Of a stretch of 22,758 nucleotides of DNA, positions 1 through 7,094 are shown piece after piece. Made by a program: the position numbers and the translations under genes. The notes beneath the pieces are model-generated. The model had not been told where the DNA came from. It saw nothing but the letters and a program-made list of their open reading frames with translations, and searched no databases. Position 1 is the stretch's first letter. Each line of letters starts with the position of its first letter. The stretch is from DATKWF01 sp035529715 (GTDB lineage Bacteria > Chloroflexota > Dehalococcoidia > Dehalococcoidales > RBG-16-60-22): positions 1-22,758 of the forward strand of contig DATKWF010000122.1 in assembly GCA_035529715.1 (NCBI GenBank). Reading direction: 5' to 3'.

Positions 1-36
1 AATCTCCAATAAAATAGTACCGCTACCCTCAAGCAT
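1..36 (-). CDS. 5' end of an unidentified leftward gene (partial)
   Basis: Reading leftwards, an ATG at 36-34 opens a frame of twelve codons (MLEGSGTILLEI) that is still open at the window edge. A GAGGGG ribosome-binding sequence lies just upstream (40-45), an in-frame TGA lies upstream of the ATG, and a good promoter stands at 70-98. The combination makes a true gene start likely, but twelve residues are too few to name a family. It is divergent from the XRE repressor gene. Confidence 0.5.
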   Translation of the reverse strand, partial: MLEGSGTILLEI

Positions 37-69
37 GAGCCCCTCAAAACATCACTTTTTAGCCGTCTT

Positions 70-98
70 ATTCTATAACTCACCGCCTCAAGCGTCAA
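70..98 (-). promoter_or_regulatory. Sigma-70-type promoter for the leftward edge gene
   Basis: On the minus strand TTGACG (98-93) and TAGAAT (75-70) are separated by exactly 17 bases. Each element differs from consensus at one position. It lies about 35 bases upstream of the start codon at 36. The rest of 99-220 is AT-rich with no gene visible. Confidence 0.6.
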
Positions 99-223
99 GA
101 AATAAGGTCACCTCCCACATTTTTATGAAATCACAACAATATTTTAATGACAGCTTAACATTTAGCGGTTAATATATAAATATGGATATGGACAACTGGC
201 TAAAATATATCAGCAAAATAGTG

Positions 224-252
224 TTGACATTTGCCATTTGGCGACATATAAT
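224..252 (+). promoter_or_regulatory. Consensus promoter of the XRE repressor gene
   Basis: TTGACA (224-229) and TATAAT (247-252) are both perfect sigma-70 consensus elements with a 17-base spacer. Transcription would start near 259, leaving a leader of about 54 bases before the ATG at 313. A promoter this strong without control would overproduce a repressor. The palindromic operator copies in the spacer and leader fit negative autoregulation. Confidence 0.8.
230..245. promoter_or_regulatory. Operator copy 1 (in the promoter spacer)
   Basis: TTTGCCATTTGGCGAC has the form TTTGCC-ATTT-GGC, an inverted repeat with a slightly degenerate right arm. It fills the spacer between the -35 and -10 boxes, where a bound dimer would exclude RNA polymerase. 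The binding protein is inferred to be the XRE protein encoded just downstream. Confidence 0.65.
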
Positions 253-266
253 AATGGAACTTACTT

Positions 267-282
267 TTTGCCATTTGGCAAA
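267..282. promoter_or_regulatory. Operator copy 2 (in the leader)
   Basis: TTTGCCATTTGGCAAA is a perfect inverted repeat, TTTGCC/GGCAAA, around ATTT. It shares its first 13 bases with copy 1 and is displaced from it by 37 bp. It lies just downstream of the predicted transcription start. Confidence 0.7.
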
Positions 283-312
283 TACCATTGACCGAAATTA
301 AGGAGTATGATT

Positions 313-708
313 ATGGAGCGGAATGAGACTGAACTCGGCAGAATACTCAAGCAACAGAGAGTTGCCATACCACTGACACTGCAGGAACTTTCTACTACTT
401 CAGGAGTATCCTCATCACACTTGGGGCGAATCGAGAGGGGAGAACGCTTCCCGTCAGCTCATATTCTGCGTAGAATTGCTAAACCCCTGGGCTTTGACGA
501 GGATGAACTGTTCACCTTAGCTGGCTTCCTGTCTCCTCAGACGCCGGGTATATCTGAAGAAAGGGTCACCGGTTACAGCAGTCGGCACCTGGACCCCTAC
601 GTAGCCAAGATACTAAGCGAAGAGCCGGTTGAGGTGCAGCGCACTGTCATTGGCATCCTCAACATGCTAAAGAGTGTCGCCAAAACAATGACCAAGGAGA
701 ACGATTAA
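313..708 (+). CDS. XRE-family (cI-like) helix-turn-helix repressor
   Basis: A 131-residue DNA-binding protein. Residues about 8-65 form an HTH_3/Cro-C1 domain, with QELSTTSGVSSSHLGRIERG covering the two DNA-contacting helices and the typical LGRIERGER turn. The remaining half is short, probably for dimerisation, and has no peptidase motif, so LexA-like self-cleavage is not expected. An ATG at 307 is in frame, but AGGAG (301-305) lies only 1 base from it and 7 bases from the ATG at 313, so 313 is preferred. Two palindromes in its own promoter suggest autoregulation. It sits at the distal end of the leftward phage-type operon and converges on its last gene. By position it is the natural candidate for controlling that block, although no copy of its operator was found at the block's promoter. 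Confidence 0.85.
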   Translation: MERNETELGRILKQQRVAIPLTLQELSTTSGVSSSHLGRIERGERFPSAHILRRIAKPLGFDEDELFTLAGFLSPQTPGISEERVTGYSSRHLDPYVAKILSEEPVEVQRTVIGILNMLKSVAKTMTKEND

Positions 709-710
709 CT

Positions 711-736
711 CACTGAAGACAGACCGATAGTCAGTG
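711..736. terminator. Possible weak two-way terminator hairpin
   Basis: CACTGA (711-716) and TCAGTG (731-736) form a 6-bp inverted repeat with a 14-base loop, followed by a short T/A-rich stretch. It lies between the convergent XRE gene and the last gene of the phage block, where a terminator is expected. The stem is short and there is no long T run, so this is tentative. Confidence 0.3.
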
Positions 737-747
737 CCATTTTAAAA

Positions 748-960
748 CTAGGTGTAAACAGCTACCACCACCGCCTCTTTAGGATTGTACTCATCAAAGA
801 ATATCACCGCTGCCTTCCTGCCCGAAGTCATTTCCGCCACCGGCAGGTTTCGCGCCACGGTAACATCCTCCAGATAAACCTTATAGCCACCGGCAAGCTG
901 GACAGTGGCAGTGTAATTCCCTGAATTGAAACTCCTCAGTACCGCTTTTCTCAGCCTCAT
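748..960 (-). CDS. Small OB/beta-barrel phage tail-tip-type protein
   Basis: A 70-residue beta-rich protein with the pattern RSFNSGNYTATVQLAGG, then VTVARNLP, then GRKAAVIFFDEYNPKEAVVV. This is the layout of the short OB-like domains found beside tail-hub genes in phage clusters, related in style to the gp5 OB domain of spike proteins. GGAGTG lies 8 bases before the ATG. It is the last gene of the leftward block and directly follows the 668-aa hub-like protein, which suggests that the two pack together at the tip of the particle. The family assignment is by pattern only. Confidence 0.6.
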   Translation of the reverse strand: MRLRKAVLRSFNSGNYTATVQLAGGYKVYLEDVTVARNLPVAEMTSGRKAAVIFFDEYNPKEAVVVAVYT

Positions 961-984
961 CTTACATCACTCCTTTTAGATTAT

Positions 985-2991
985 CTACACTGCTCCCAGC
1001 CACAGTCGCTGGCGGTATTCACCACGGTGGGGGCTATAAACCAGAGTCAACCCAAGTACTCTCCTCTTCGCCGATGAAAGCCCGGCTCTGTTATCAGTTA
1101 TATCTATGACATCATATAACTGTTGACCGCAGTTAACCGGAACCAGAATTGTGCCACTGGCGGCTTCTATTTCAGCCTGTCTTAAATAAGCCTCCCCTCT
1201 CTCCTGGGCTTTAGCCACCGTGTCTACATTCCTGTCCTCAAGCTGCCTCAGCCGGTCATAGAGTCTATCTATCTCCCCCCAGGCAAAACTATCAACAACG
1301 ATAATCTCATCACTCCCGGTATCATATCCCTCCACCTGCACCCGATTCAGCTCCCAGGCGCCCTGCCCATACTTGCCACCCAAAATCTGATGCTCTTCAC
1401 CATAGCTGTAGGTAGAGCTATCTGATGAGAGGGGATTTACCAGATAGGCTTTACTGCCCTCAATGAAGAGGACATCGGGGACGAAGGAGAGCAGTTTCTG
1501 TATAACCGCTTCACCACAGTCACTGGCGCTTACGGTAAAATCAGGATAGAAGCCGGTAATAGCCGATGACTGAGATTTGACTTCCAGCCCCAATCCCACT
1601 CTCGCCAGTATAAAAGCAAGTATGTTTTTGACACTCATCTGGTCAGAGGCTTTATTCCAGCGAAACTGACATCTGGCTCTCCAGGTAGTTATTGCTGCCC
1701 AGCCATCCCTAGCATAAAGAATGAGACTGGCTTTACCACCCGAGCTGGTATGCTCGTAAGCTTCAAGACTGAAAGCCTGGCCTGAACTCACTTCATTGCC
1801 AGTGGTGGTGCAATAGCCGGGACTAAACTCTAACTGACAGCCAGTGTCAAGGACCGATAAATCCCCCTGCCCCGGCGAAGCATACTGCCCTTCATCATTC
1901 CTCAGCTCCACGGCTATCTTGCCGGAAGTCTTTCCTAACTCCTGCCTCACCCCGATAACATCAGCGGTTAAGTCAAGACTCTGGGTAGTTAGACTGGCTC
2001 GCCACACCCCAGCCGGACTTGACAGCCAGCAATAATCACCGTAATGAGCTATGGCCAGGCCGTATGCCGATGACAGATTGAACGGCACCGGCTCCCGCCA
2101 TAGATTATCAACGAACTTGGTGTCCACGACAGAATGTGCCCAGAATGGGCGGTTATAGGCTTGACTGCCGGTAAACTTTTCAATAAAGAAACTGCGGTAG
2201 ACATCCGGCTTATCCATAAATGGCCAGTTATATTCAAACTCGCCATCGGACGGAGCCGAGGCAAGCTCTTTTAACTCCGACCAGTTTCCAGCCGAAACCT
2301 CACCGCCATCACCATAAACCAGGCTCCACAGCTTGAAGTTGCCCGCTGAATCCTTCCCGGTGATAAGTAGATTCCAGTCGCCATCATAAACGGTGGCGAC
2401 TCCGGATAAATTACCGGTAGTTTTATCCCAGGCTGATTTTGTCTGCCACTCCCCACCAACATACTTTTTTACATAGAGAGTTGACTGGTCAGCGAAGAAG
2501 ATAGCTAAATCACCGTTGGGCTTACAGGCAACGGCCAGACCGTTGATGTTAGTAGTGGGGGAGTAATCAATAATCTCAGGGCTACCCCAAGTAGCACCAT
2601 AGTCGGTGCTCTTTATACGCTGGATTTTTTTATTGACGCCATCTATCCAGAAGACAGAGACCTCGGCTTCCAGAGAAGCACAGGCAGCGACAGCAGCATT
2701 ATACTGGTTGGTATAAGTCCATTGGCTGAAATCGCTTGACGGCCCCGGATTGGTCACCCGCTGTCGGTAGAGCTTCCTGGAGTCAGCCAGCAGGGTTATC
2801 CTGACTCTGACCAGAGAACCGTCAGCAGGCATAGTCAGCGCATGGAAATAGTCATCCTCCGAGCCGGTATATAGTCGTGTCCAGTCATACCTGACCACCC
2901 CGGCAATCTTATTCTTAGCTTCCACCTTAACATAGGGAGTAGCAGATGCTTGCTTCTGAGCAGATAATAGCGTTGAGGTTAGACTTCGCAT
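985..2991 (-). CDS. Phage tail-hub / receptor-binding protein with Asp-box region
   Basis: 668 residues with two recognisable parts. The N-terminal half (about 100-350) is beta-rich and carries a canonical Asp-box, STDYGATW (128-135), followed by repeated blade-like strands such as GLAVACKPNGDLAIFF and GVATVYDGDWNLLI, so a beta-propeller is likely. The C-terminal half contains ELRNDEGQY and a region rich in A/E/R followed by GTILVPVNCGQQLYDVIDI and RVLGLTLVYSPHRGEYRQRL, the usual ending of gp27-type tail-hub proteins. Asp-box propellers often bind or cleave glycans, but no catalytic site could be identified. A purine-rich AAGAAGAAGGA tract precedes the ATG. It is the largest product of the block and is inferred to form the cell-contact end of the particle. 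Confidence 0.65.
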   Translation of the reverse strand: MRSLTSTLLSAQKQASATPYVKVEAKNKIAGVVRYDWTRLYTGSEDDYFHALTMPADGSLVRVRITLLADSRKLYRQRVTNPGPSSDFSQWTYTNQYNAAVAACASLEAEVSVFWIDGVNKKIQRIKSTDYGATWGSPEIIDYSPTTNINGLAVACKPNGDLAIFFADQSTLYVKKYVGGEWQTKSAWDKTTGNLSGVATVYDGDWNLLITGKDSAGNFKLWSLVYGDGGEVSAGNWSELKELASAPSDGEFEYNWPFMDKPDVYRSFFIEKFTGSQAYNRPFWAHSVVDTKFVDNLWREPVPFNLSSAYGLAIAHYGDYCWLSSPAGVWRASLTTQSLDLTADVIGVRQELGKTSGKIAVELRNDEGQYASPGQGDLSVLDTGCQLEFSPGYCTTTGNEVSSGQAFSLEAYEHTSSGGKASLILYARDGWAAITTWRARCQFRWNKASDQMSVKNILAFILARVGLGLEVKSQSSAITGFYPDFTVSASDCGEAVIQKLLSFVPDVLFIEGSKAYLVNPLSSDSSTYSYGEEHQILGGKYGQGAWELNRVQVEGYDTGSDEIIVVDSFAWGEIDRLYDRLRQLEDRNVDTVAKAQERGEAYLRQAEIEAASGTILVPVNCGQQLYDVIDITDNRAGLSSAKRRVLGLTLVYSPHRGEYRQRLWLGAV

Positions 2992-3021
2992 TGCTTCCTT
3001 CTTCTTCTTCTTTGGAGCTAA

Positions 3022-3279
3022 CTAGTTTTGAATTAAATCGTCTCGCTGGTTGGGGATATAGCTGGTTCCCCAGAAGAGGTGACCGGCAATATAGCCCAGG
3101 GCAAAGACCATGAGGAACCAGAAGAACAAATCCCAGAGCCAGTGCCCAAGAAGGGCACCAACCGCCACTAGACCGATAATCCAGAGACCCTCAAGTTTAT
3201 GCCAAGTGTCCCGCAAGATATAAGTCCAGGGGCGACCGCCAATTCTTGACCACAGGGCTTGATAAAGTGTTCCGAGCAT
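3022..3279 (-). CDS. Small two-helix membrane protein (holin-like position)
   Basis: 85 residues with two hydrophobic helices, at about 32-50 (WIIGLVAVGALLGHWLW) and 52-68 (LFFWFLMVFALGYIAGHLFW), joined by a very short turn. The N-terminus is basic and the C-terminus polar. Size and topology match small phage holins, but the protein is unusually rich in Trp and no endolysin gene is present, so holin function is a guess. The alternative is a membrane anchor or docking protein for the particle. It lies 8 bases downstream of the preceding gene in the same operon. Confidence 0.55.
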   Translation of the reverse strand: MLGTLYQALWSRIGGRPWTYILRDTWHKLEGLWIIGLVAVGALLGHWLWDLFFWFLMVFALGYIAGHLFWGTSYIPNQRDDLIQN

Positions 3280-3287
3280 AACCTCTC

Positions 3288-3617
3288 CTACACCAGAGCC
3301 GCCAGAATATCCGGCAAAGGCTTACCCATCTTCCGGTAGTGACTGGCCAGGTGGCTGGCAGCCCCAAGGATTTCCTCAGGGCTGGCTTCCACACTCCGCC
3401 TGCGGTAACTACCCGGTGAGAGGGCAGCTAATGCCACATCCATCAACCCCCAGTCAACCGTTTCCTCAATATCAAGCTTGCCGCGCAGCGCCCTGAGGAT
3501 GCTCTTCTGGTGATGGGGTAACTTCCAGGTATTATGGTCTTCAACGTCACCAATAATAGCAAACGCCTCCTTGGGCAAACCGTCTTTGTTGCTAGTTAAT
3601 GCTTCTTTCACAGTCAT
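3288..3617 (-). CDS. Small phage-associated protein with WKLPHH motif
   Basis: 109 residues. The N-terminal third has AFAIIGDVEDHNTWKLPHHQ (about 18-37), which resembles the 'WKLP.H' segment of small proteins, DUF6582-like, that are common in phage head clusters. The C-terminal part is helical and ends in a segment, SPEEILGAASHLASHYRK, that looks like a protein-docking helix. No enzyme signature is clear. The function is unknown, but it is encoded between the adaptor and the membrane protein in a typical virion operon. Confidence 0.5.
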   Translation of the reverse strand: MTVKEALTSNKDGLPKEAFAIIGDVEDHNTWKLPHHQKSILRALRGKLDIEETVDWGLMDVALAALSPGSYRRRSVEASPEEILGAASHLASHYRKMGKPLPDILAALV

Positions 3618-3649
3618 AATAACCTCGCCTCTCCCACTGACCTTATCAA

Positions 3650-4282
3650 CTAAGGTCCGTAGTCGGTTGACTTGGAAACAATAGGATAATAGGGCCGGTA
3701 GAGAGAACGGACTCTAACCCGGTTTCTCCTCCCCAGCCGCCGCAGCTCCTGCCTGAAACACCTCAGCTTCTCGTTTCCCCAGTTAAGAAACTCCCTGGGG
3801 GTAATTCCACCGCCGACGTTGACCCGGTTTATGGCATAGCTTGCCCATTCCACGGCGGCATAGCCACCGGCACCGACAGCAATTAAATCCTCATGCGGGG
3901 TGGGGATGGTAGAGCCGGCGCCATCAAGGGTATGGAGCTTGCCGTAGTAAATGTAGGCATTGGAGCCATCTGGAATCTCATCACCAAGGATGGTTAGCGT
4001 GTCGCCCCACAGGGCAAAGGGCTGGTACCGCTTGGGAAAATAATCCACCGGATATTCCACGGCTTCAACCATGACCCGGTCAGTTATGCTGGATATATCA
4101 ATCTCTCTGGAACCGGAGGCGGTGGCTTTAGTTGCCTTCTGCTCGCAGGGAAGATGCTCGGAAAAGTCTTTCAGCGCATGAGCAATATGCCTGTCCAGCT
4201 CGTCATCAGTCCAGCGGTAGTTGCTGGCGTCCTCATCGTGCAAATCACGCCTGACTATAGTCCTCATCTCAGTTAGATTCAT
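3650..4282 (-). CDS. Phage head-tail adaptor protein
   Basis: 210 residues. The N-terminal signature MRTIVRRDLHDEDASNYRWT followed by DDELDRHIAHALKDFS is typical of phage adaptor proteins (DUF6682/connector type) that form a ring under the portal. The middle is beta-rich (WGDTLTILGDEIPDGSNAYI) and the C-terminus strongly basic (LRRLGRRNRVRVR). The start overlaps the stop of the upstream 77-aa gene (ATGA, 4 nt), so translation is probably coupled. A connector gene normally implies that a tail is attached to the head, yet no tail-tube genes follow. Confidence 0.75.
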   Translation of the reverse strand: MNLTEMRTIVRRDLHDEDASNYRWTDDELDRHIAHALKDFSEHLPCEQKATKATASGSREIDISSITDRVMVEAVEYPVDYFPKRYQPFALWGDTLTILGDEIPDGSNAYIYYGKLHTLDGAGSTIPTPHEDLIAVGAGGYAAVEWASYAINRVNVGGGITPREFLNWGNEKLRCFRQELRRLGRRNRVRVRSLYRPYYPIVSKSTDYGP

Positions 4283-4512
4283 AGCTTCACCTCTAACTTT
4301 TTGACCTCAACCCTGTCCAACCTGGTGCAGGGTAATCCTTCATCATGGCGGCATATCTCCAGGTCGCAGAAGGAAATCTCCTCGTTATCACTGCCCTCAT
4401 TGATGCTGACGGCTTTACTGGACAAGCCTCTGGCATAGTTCATCAACGCCTGAGCGTCACTTTCATTATCAAAGCTCAGGTCAACTCTTACTCTATATTT
4501 CATATCTACCAC
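4279..4512 (-). CDS. Conserved-looking 77-aa protein of the virion operon
   Basis: A small soluble protein (MKYRVRVDLSFDNESDAQAL near the start) with alternating strands and one helix, similar in layout to small ferredoxin-like folds. It has two cysteines in SFCDLEICRHDEGLPC plus a third. Two starts are possible: 4512, which overlaps the LamG gene by 7 nt, or the in-frame ATG at 4503. It overlaps the adaptor gene by 4 nt. I do not recognise the family. Its coupling to both neighbours argues that it is a real gene. Confidence 0.55.
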   Translation of the reverse strand: MVDMKYRVRVDLSFDNESDAQALMNYARGLSSKAVSINEGSDNEEISFCDLEICRHDEGLPCTRLDRVEVKKLEVKL

Positions 4513-5225
4513 ACTCCGAATAGATGTTTTTCCCGGTCGAAGTAGCTCTGAATTTCCAGCGCACTTAAAACCCTCCTGTAGATGCGGGGGAGTGCTATAT
4601 AGCCATTGTGATGCCTGCCATTAGCCTCACCAATCTCCAGTATATGGGCATTATCTATATCGCCAACGCTGGACATACTTGCCGACTTGATTTCTTCCAA
4701 ATCACCCTTAATATAAAGCGTGGCATCACCATCTCTATCAAAGGTAACAGCCACAAGATACCAGGCATCTATGGCCAGGTTGCTGTCGTTGTTGTATTGG
4801 ACTTGATTTGACGCAGAGTCCTCGGCGTGAACCAGAATCCGCCAGTAAGCCTGAGCTACGCTTGTGGTATGCAGTCCATAACCATTGGTAAAGTAACCAG
4901 CCTTTTTGGAGATGATACCGGCGTTACTATCGGAAGGGTAAGACGTATAGACCCACACCAACATAGAGAAATCGCCAGTACCCATATCAAGGCTCGCCGC
5001 AGTCCCGCAATCCACATAGTCATCAGAGCCGTCAAAGCCCAAATACCATAACCCACTAGGCAGCTTTTTCCAGGTTGCGCCCGTTATTGCGCCAATATTC
5101 CCATAGGGACTTCTATCGTAGATTTTGCTACCACCGCCTGGAAGTCCGGGTAAATACAGAACACAGCCTGGTTCTGGTGGCTCAAAGACCAACCTATCTA
5201 TATCTCTATCAACGAGAGTCTGCAT
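4506..5225 (-). CDS. LamG / concanavalin-A-like lectin-fold protein
   Basis: 239 residues. After a short N-terminal arm, residues about 35-235 form a LamG_3-type jelly roll: YDRSPYGNIGAITGATWKK, GFDGSDDYVDCG, FSMLVWVYTS, WYLVAVTFDRDGDATLYIKG, then ALPRIYRRVLSALEIQ. This matches the family's usual order of strands and closing helix. There is no signal peptide, so it is probably built into the particle rather than secreted through Sec. LamG domains bind carbohydrates or proteins, so a role in decorating the head or attaching to cell-surface glycans is inferred. Its place between capsid and adaptor genes is unusual for a receptor-binding protein. Confidence 0.75.
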   Translation of the reverse strand: MQTLVDRDIDRLVFEPPEPGCVLYLPGLPGGGSKIYDRSPYGNIGAITGATWKKLPSGLWYLGFDGSDDYVDCGTAASLDMGTGDFSMLVWVYTSYPSDSNAGIISKKAGYFTNGYGLHTTSVAQAYWRILVHAEDSASNQVQYNNDSNLAIDAWYLVAVTFDRDGDATLYIKGDLEEIKSASMSSVGDIDNAHILEIGEANGRHHNGYIALPRIYRRVLSALEIQSYFDREKHLFGVW

Positions 5226-5233
5226 AACTCACC

Positions 5234-5698
5234 TCACGAAGCCGAATAGATTACCCTGACATAGCTGGAGTTCTTAACTTTAGCCCGCCCTTCATTGGCT
5301 TCATTGCACTGGATTACCAGCCTTACCTCGAAAGGCAGGGAATCAAAATTGGCTACCGGCTTGAAGCGACCACTCCGGCTTTCCTCAACATAAGTGGTCC
5401 CCACATCAGTCTTGGTAACAGCACTATGAAGGTCGACCCAGGTGCCACCTTTATTCCTTGCCTGCCACTTATAGATAAGGTCAGCCGTAGCCGATGAAAC
5501 CGCTCTAAAAGCAGCGGTTAAGCCAAATTCAAGCTCAATCATAGCCCCCAGTGGCGGCGGACTGATGGTAACACACTCAACCTCAACGTCAGTGTCAGCC
5601 GTGGTGGTATCCACCTCAGCAGACCATTGAATGCCATCTGAGGTTAAGTCACCTCTAGCAAACGGATACTCAGTATGCTCTATTACTGCCAGTCCCAT
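5234..5698 (-). CDS. Beta-rich virion protein of unknown function
   Basis: 154 residues, almost all predicted strand: VEVECVTISPPPLGAMIELE, TADLIYKWQARNKGGTWVDL, LPFEVRLVIQCNEANEGRAK. The sequence suggests one jelly-roll or immunoglobulin-like domain, compatible with a head decoration or fibre protein. There are no membrane segments and no signal peptide. GGGAGG lies 7 bases before the start and could be masked by an alternative hairpin (see 5704-5735). The family is not recognised. It is called a virion component from its position between the decoration-type and LamG genes. Confidence 0.55.
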   Translation of the reverse strand: MGLAVIEHTEYPFARGDLTSDGIQWSAEVDTTTADTDVEVECVTISPPPLGAMIELEFGLTAAFRAVSSATADLIYKWQARNKGGTWVDLHSAVTKTDVGTTYVEESRSGRFKPVANFDSLPFEVRLVIQCNEANEGRAKVKNSSYVRVIYSAS

Positions 5699-5703
5699 GG
5701 TTT

Positions 5704-5735
5704 ACCTCCCAATGGGGGAGGGATTCCCCTCCCCC
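5704..5735 (-). promoter_or_regulatory. GC-rich intercistronic hairpin next to a Shine-Dalgarno site
   Basis: GGGGGAGGG (5714-5722) and CCCTCCCCC (5727-5735) form a perfect 9-bp stem with a 4-base loop, 14 bases after the stop of the decoration-type gene on the minus strand. No T run follows, so it is not a classic terminator. The arm CCTCCC can also pair with the GGGAGG ribosome-binding site of the next gene (5705-5710), giving two mutually exclusive structures. It could stabilise the capsid-protein mRNA end or set the level of downstream genes. Confidence 0.55.
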
Positions 5736-5749
5736 TCATACTTAATTTC

Positions 5750-6154
5750 TTATGTGACCGTTGAATCAGCTCTTGAACCAGGCTCCAAGGCAGCTACCGC
5801 GGCCGAAACCATGTAGCCGATAATGGTATCACAGTCACCGGAGGTGGTCGGCTTGGTCTCGGTAATCTTGCCGTTATCCGTCCCCTCGGCAACATAGACC
5901 GGGTTGCCTGCCGTTCCGCCGGAGTAGCCACTGACCACTGCCCGACGGTAGGCGGTTATAACCTCGGCGCTATCACCATCTTCACCAGCCACCAGTCTCC
6001 CCTGAATAGCCGTGCCAACGGTAGCCAGCGCCCGCTTCCAGCCGGAGCCGTAGCCCAGAATATCACCGGACTTACAGGCTTCGGCTAATGTTACCTTGAC
6101 CAGTCCTTCGCCCTGCTCAACAATCCTTCCTTTTCCCGGGTCAGAGAATGCCAT
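5750..6154 (-). CDS. DUF2190-like capsid decoration protein
   Basis: 134 residues. EGLVKVTLAEACKSGDILGY, then AIQGRLVAGEDGDSAEVI, then AVVSGYSGGTAGNPVYVAEG match the beta-barrel layout of DUF2190 and related head-decoration proteins, which sit on the outside of phage capsids and are usually encoded right after the major capsid gene, as here. The start ATG lies 19 bases downstream of the capsid gene's stop, with GGAGG in between. The assignment rests on pattern and position. Confidence 0.65.
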   Translation of the reverse strand: MAFSDPGKGRIVEQGEGLVKVTLAEACKSGDILGYGSGWKRALATVGTAIQGRLVAGEDGDSAEVITAYRRAVVSGYSGGTAGNPVYVAEGTDNGKITETKPTTSGDCDTIIGYMVSAAVAALEPGSRADSTVT

Positions 6155-6173
6155 TTTTGCCTCCTTTTATTCC

Positions 6174-7094
6174 TTAGTCCTTAACCCCGATTAAAGCGGC
6201 TGCTTTAACCGCGCTGAACAACGCCAGGGATACGTACCACTTAACTCTGGTTCGGGTGGCATCTTTACTCTCCATAGAACCGATTGGCTCTACAGTCAGA
6301 TGCCCGGGACTGGTCAAGCCGCAGAGAGCCCACTCCCCAAACTGAACAGCATAAACAGTGGAGCAATCGCCACCGGTGGTGCCGGTCTCAACTCCGCCAC
6401 TAACGGTGTGGGCATCCAGTACCCAGTCATTGACGCCAATGGGAATACCATCCCACAACTGGACAAAGTTGCCCCACTGGTCCCGGTCACTGTCTATCAT
6501 TGCCCCGCTCGCCCTGACCAGAGCATTAATCTTTCGCCTTGAGCGGCGGCTCATCAGCAGCATATCCGGCTTGCCCCCTTTTACCACATCAATGAGCTCA
6601 TCCAGTTTGGCCAGGGTGAGAGTAGCACCAGTATCTCCCATAGCTATTATCTGGTCGCTGGCCGTGGTAGTATCAATGAGCTTCCTGAGACCATCAAATT
6701 GCTTGGGGTCGGCATCGACATCACCATAGATAAAGGTCTCCTCAAATTTGTCCTTGACTGCCTTAGCCTTCAGCTCAACAACGGCTGCCTCCAGGTCCTG
6801 AATATTACTCCGGGTCGACTTGAGGAAGTTATCTACATCGGCATCACCACCCATAATCTTCAGGTTCGCCGTTTTCTGCTCAAAGGTCGGCGTGGACTCA
6901 ACCCAGGTATCGCCAACATCATAGAAATCAACACTGGGCAAGGTCTTCTCCTGGTTATAGGTCAGACCGTTACCGACAATCTCAATAAAAGAGAGTTTCT
7001 GCAAAACCGGCGAATCCTTAACGATGGTCTCCACCACCCCTTGAAGTAGTACATCATTTGAAAGCTTAGCTGCTTCCGCTAATGTTAACGCCAT
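6174..7094 (-). CDS. Major capsid protein (HK97-like fold expected)
   Basis: 306 residues. The N-terminus (MALTLAEAAKLSNDVLLQGV, then ETIVKDSPVLQKLSFIEIVG) and the central E-loop-like stretch (GGDADVDNFL), helical spine (LEAAVVELKAKAVKDKFEET) and A-domain (DMLLMSRRSRRKINALVRAS, GIPIGVNDWVL) match phage coat proteins of the HK97 superfamily. The C-terminus ends with the usual strand RTRVKWYVSLALFSAVKAAA. No N-terminal delta domain or fused protease is present. The scaffold is supplied by the adjacent upstream gene, whose stop codon abuts this ATG. GGAGG inside the end of the scaffold gene lies 10 bases before the start. Confidence 0.8.
   Translation of the reverse strand: MALTLAEAAKLSNDVLLQGVVETIVKDSPVLQKLSFIEIVGNGLTYNQEKTLPSVDFYDVGDTWVESTPTFEQKTANLKIMGGDADVDNFLKSTRSNIQDLEAAVVELKAKAVKDKFEETFIYGDVDADPKQFDGLRKLIDTTTASDQIIAMGDTGATLTLAKLDELIDVVKGGKPDMLLMSRRSRRKINALVRASGAMIDSDRDQWGNFVQLWDGIPIGVNDWVLDAHTVSGGVETGTTGGDCSTVYAVQFGEWALCGLTSPGHLTVEPIGSMESKDATRTRVKWYVSLALFSAVKAAALIGVKD

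Noticed and set aside
1..306. Attachment-site repeat or tRNA flanking the phage island
   Set aside because: I compared 100-310 with 9370-9650 by eye and found no direct repeat of useful length, and no tRNA cloverleaf on either side.
6300..7049. Rightward frames across the major capsid gene
   Set aside because: They lie antisense to a well-supported capsid gene and lack start signals.
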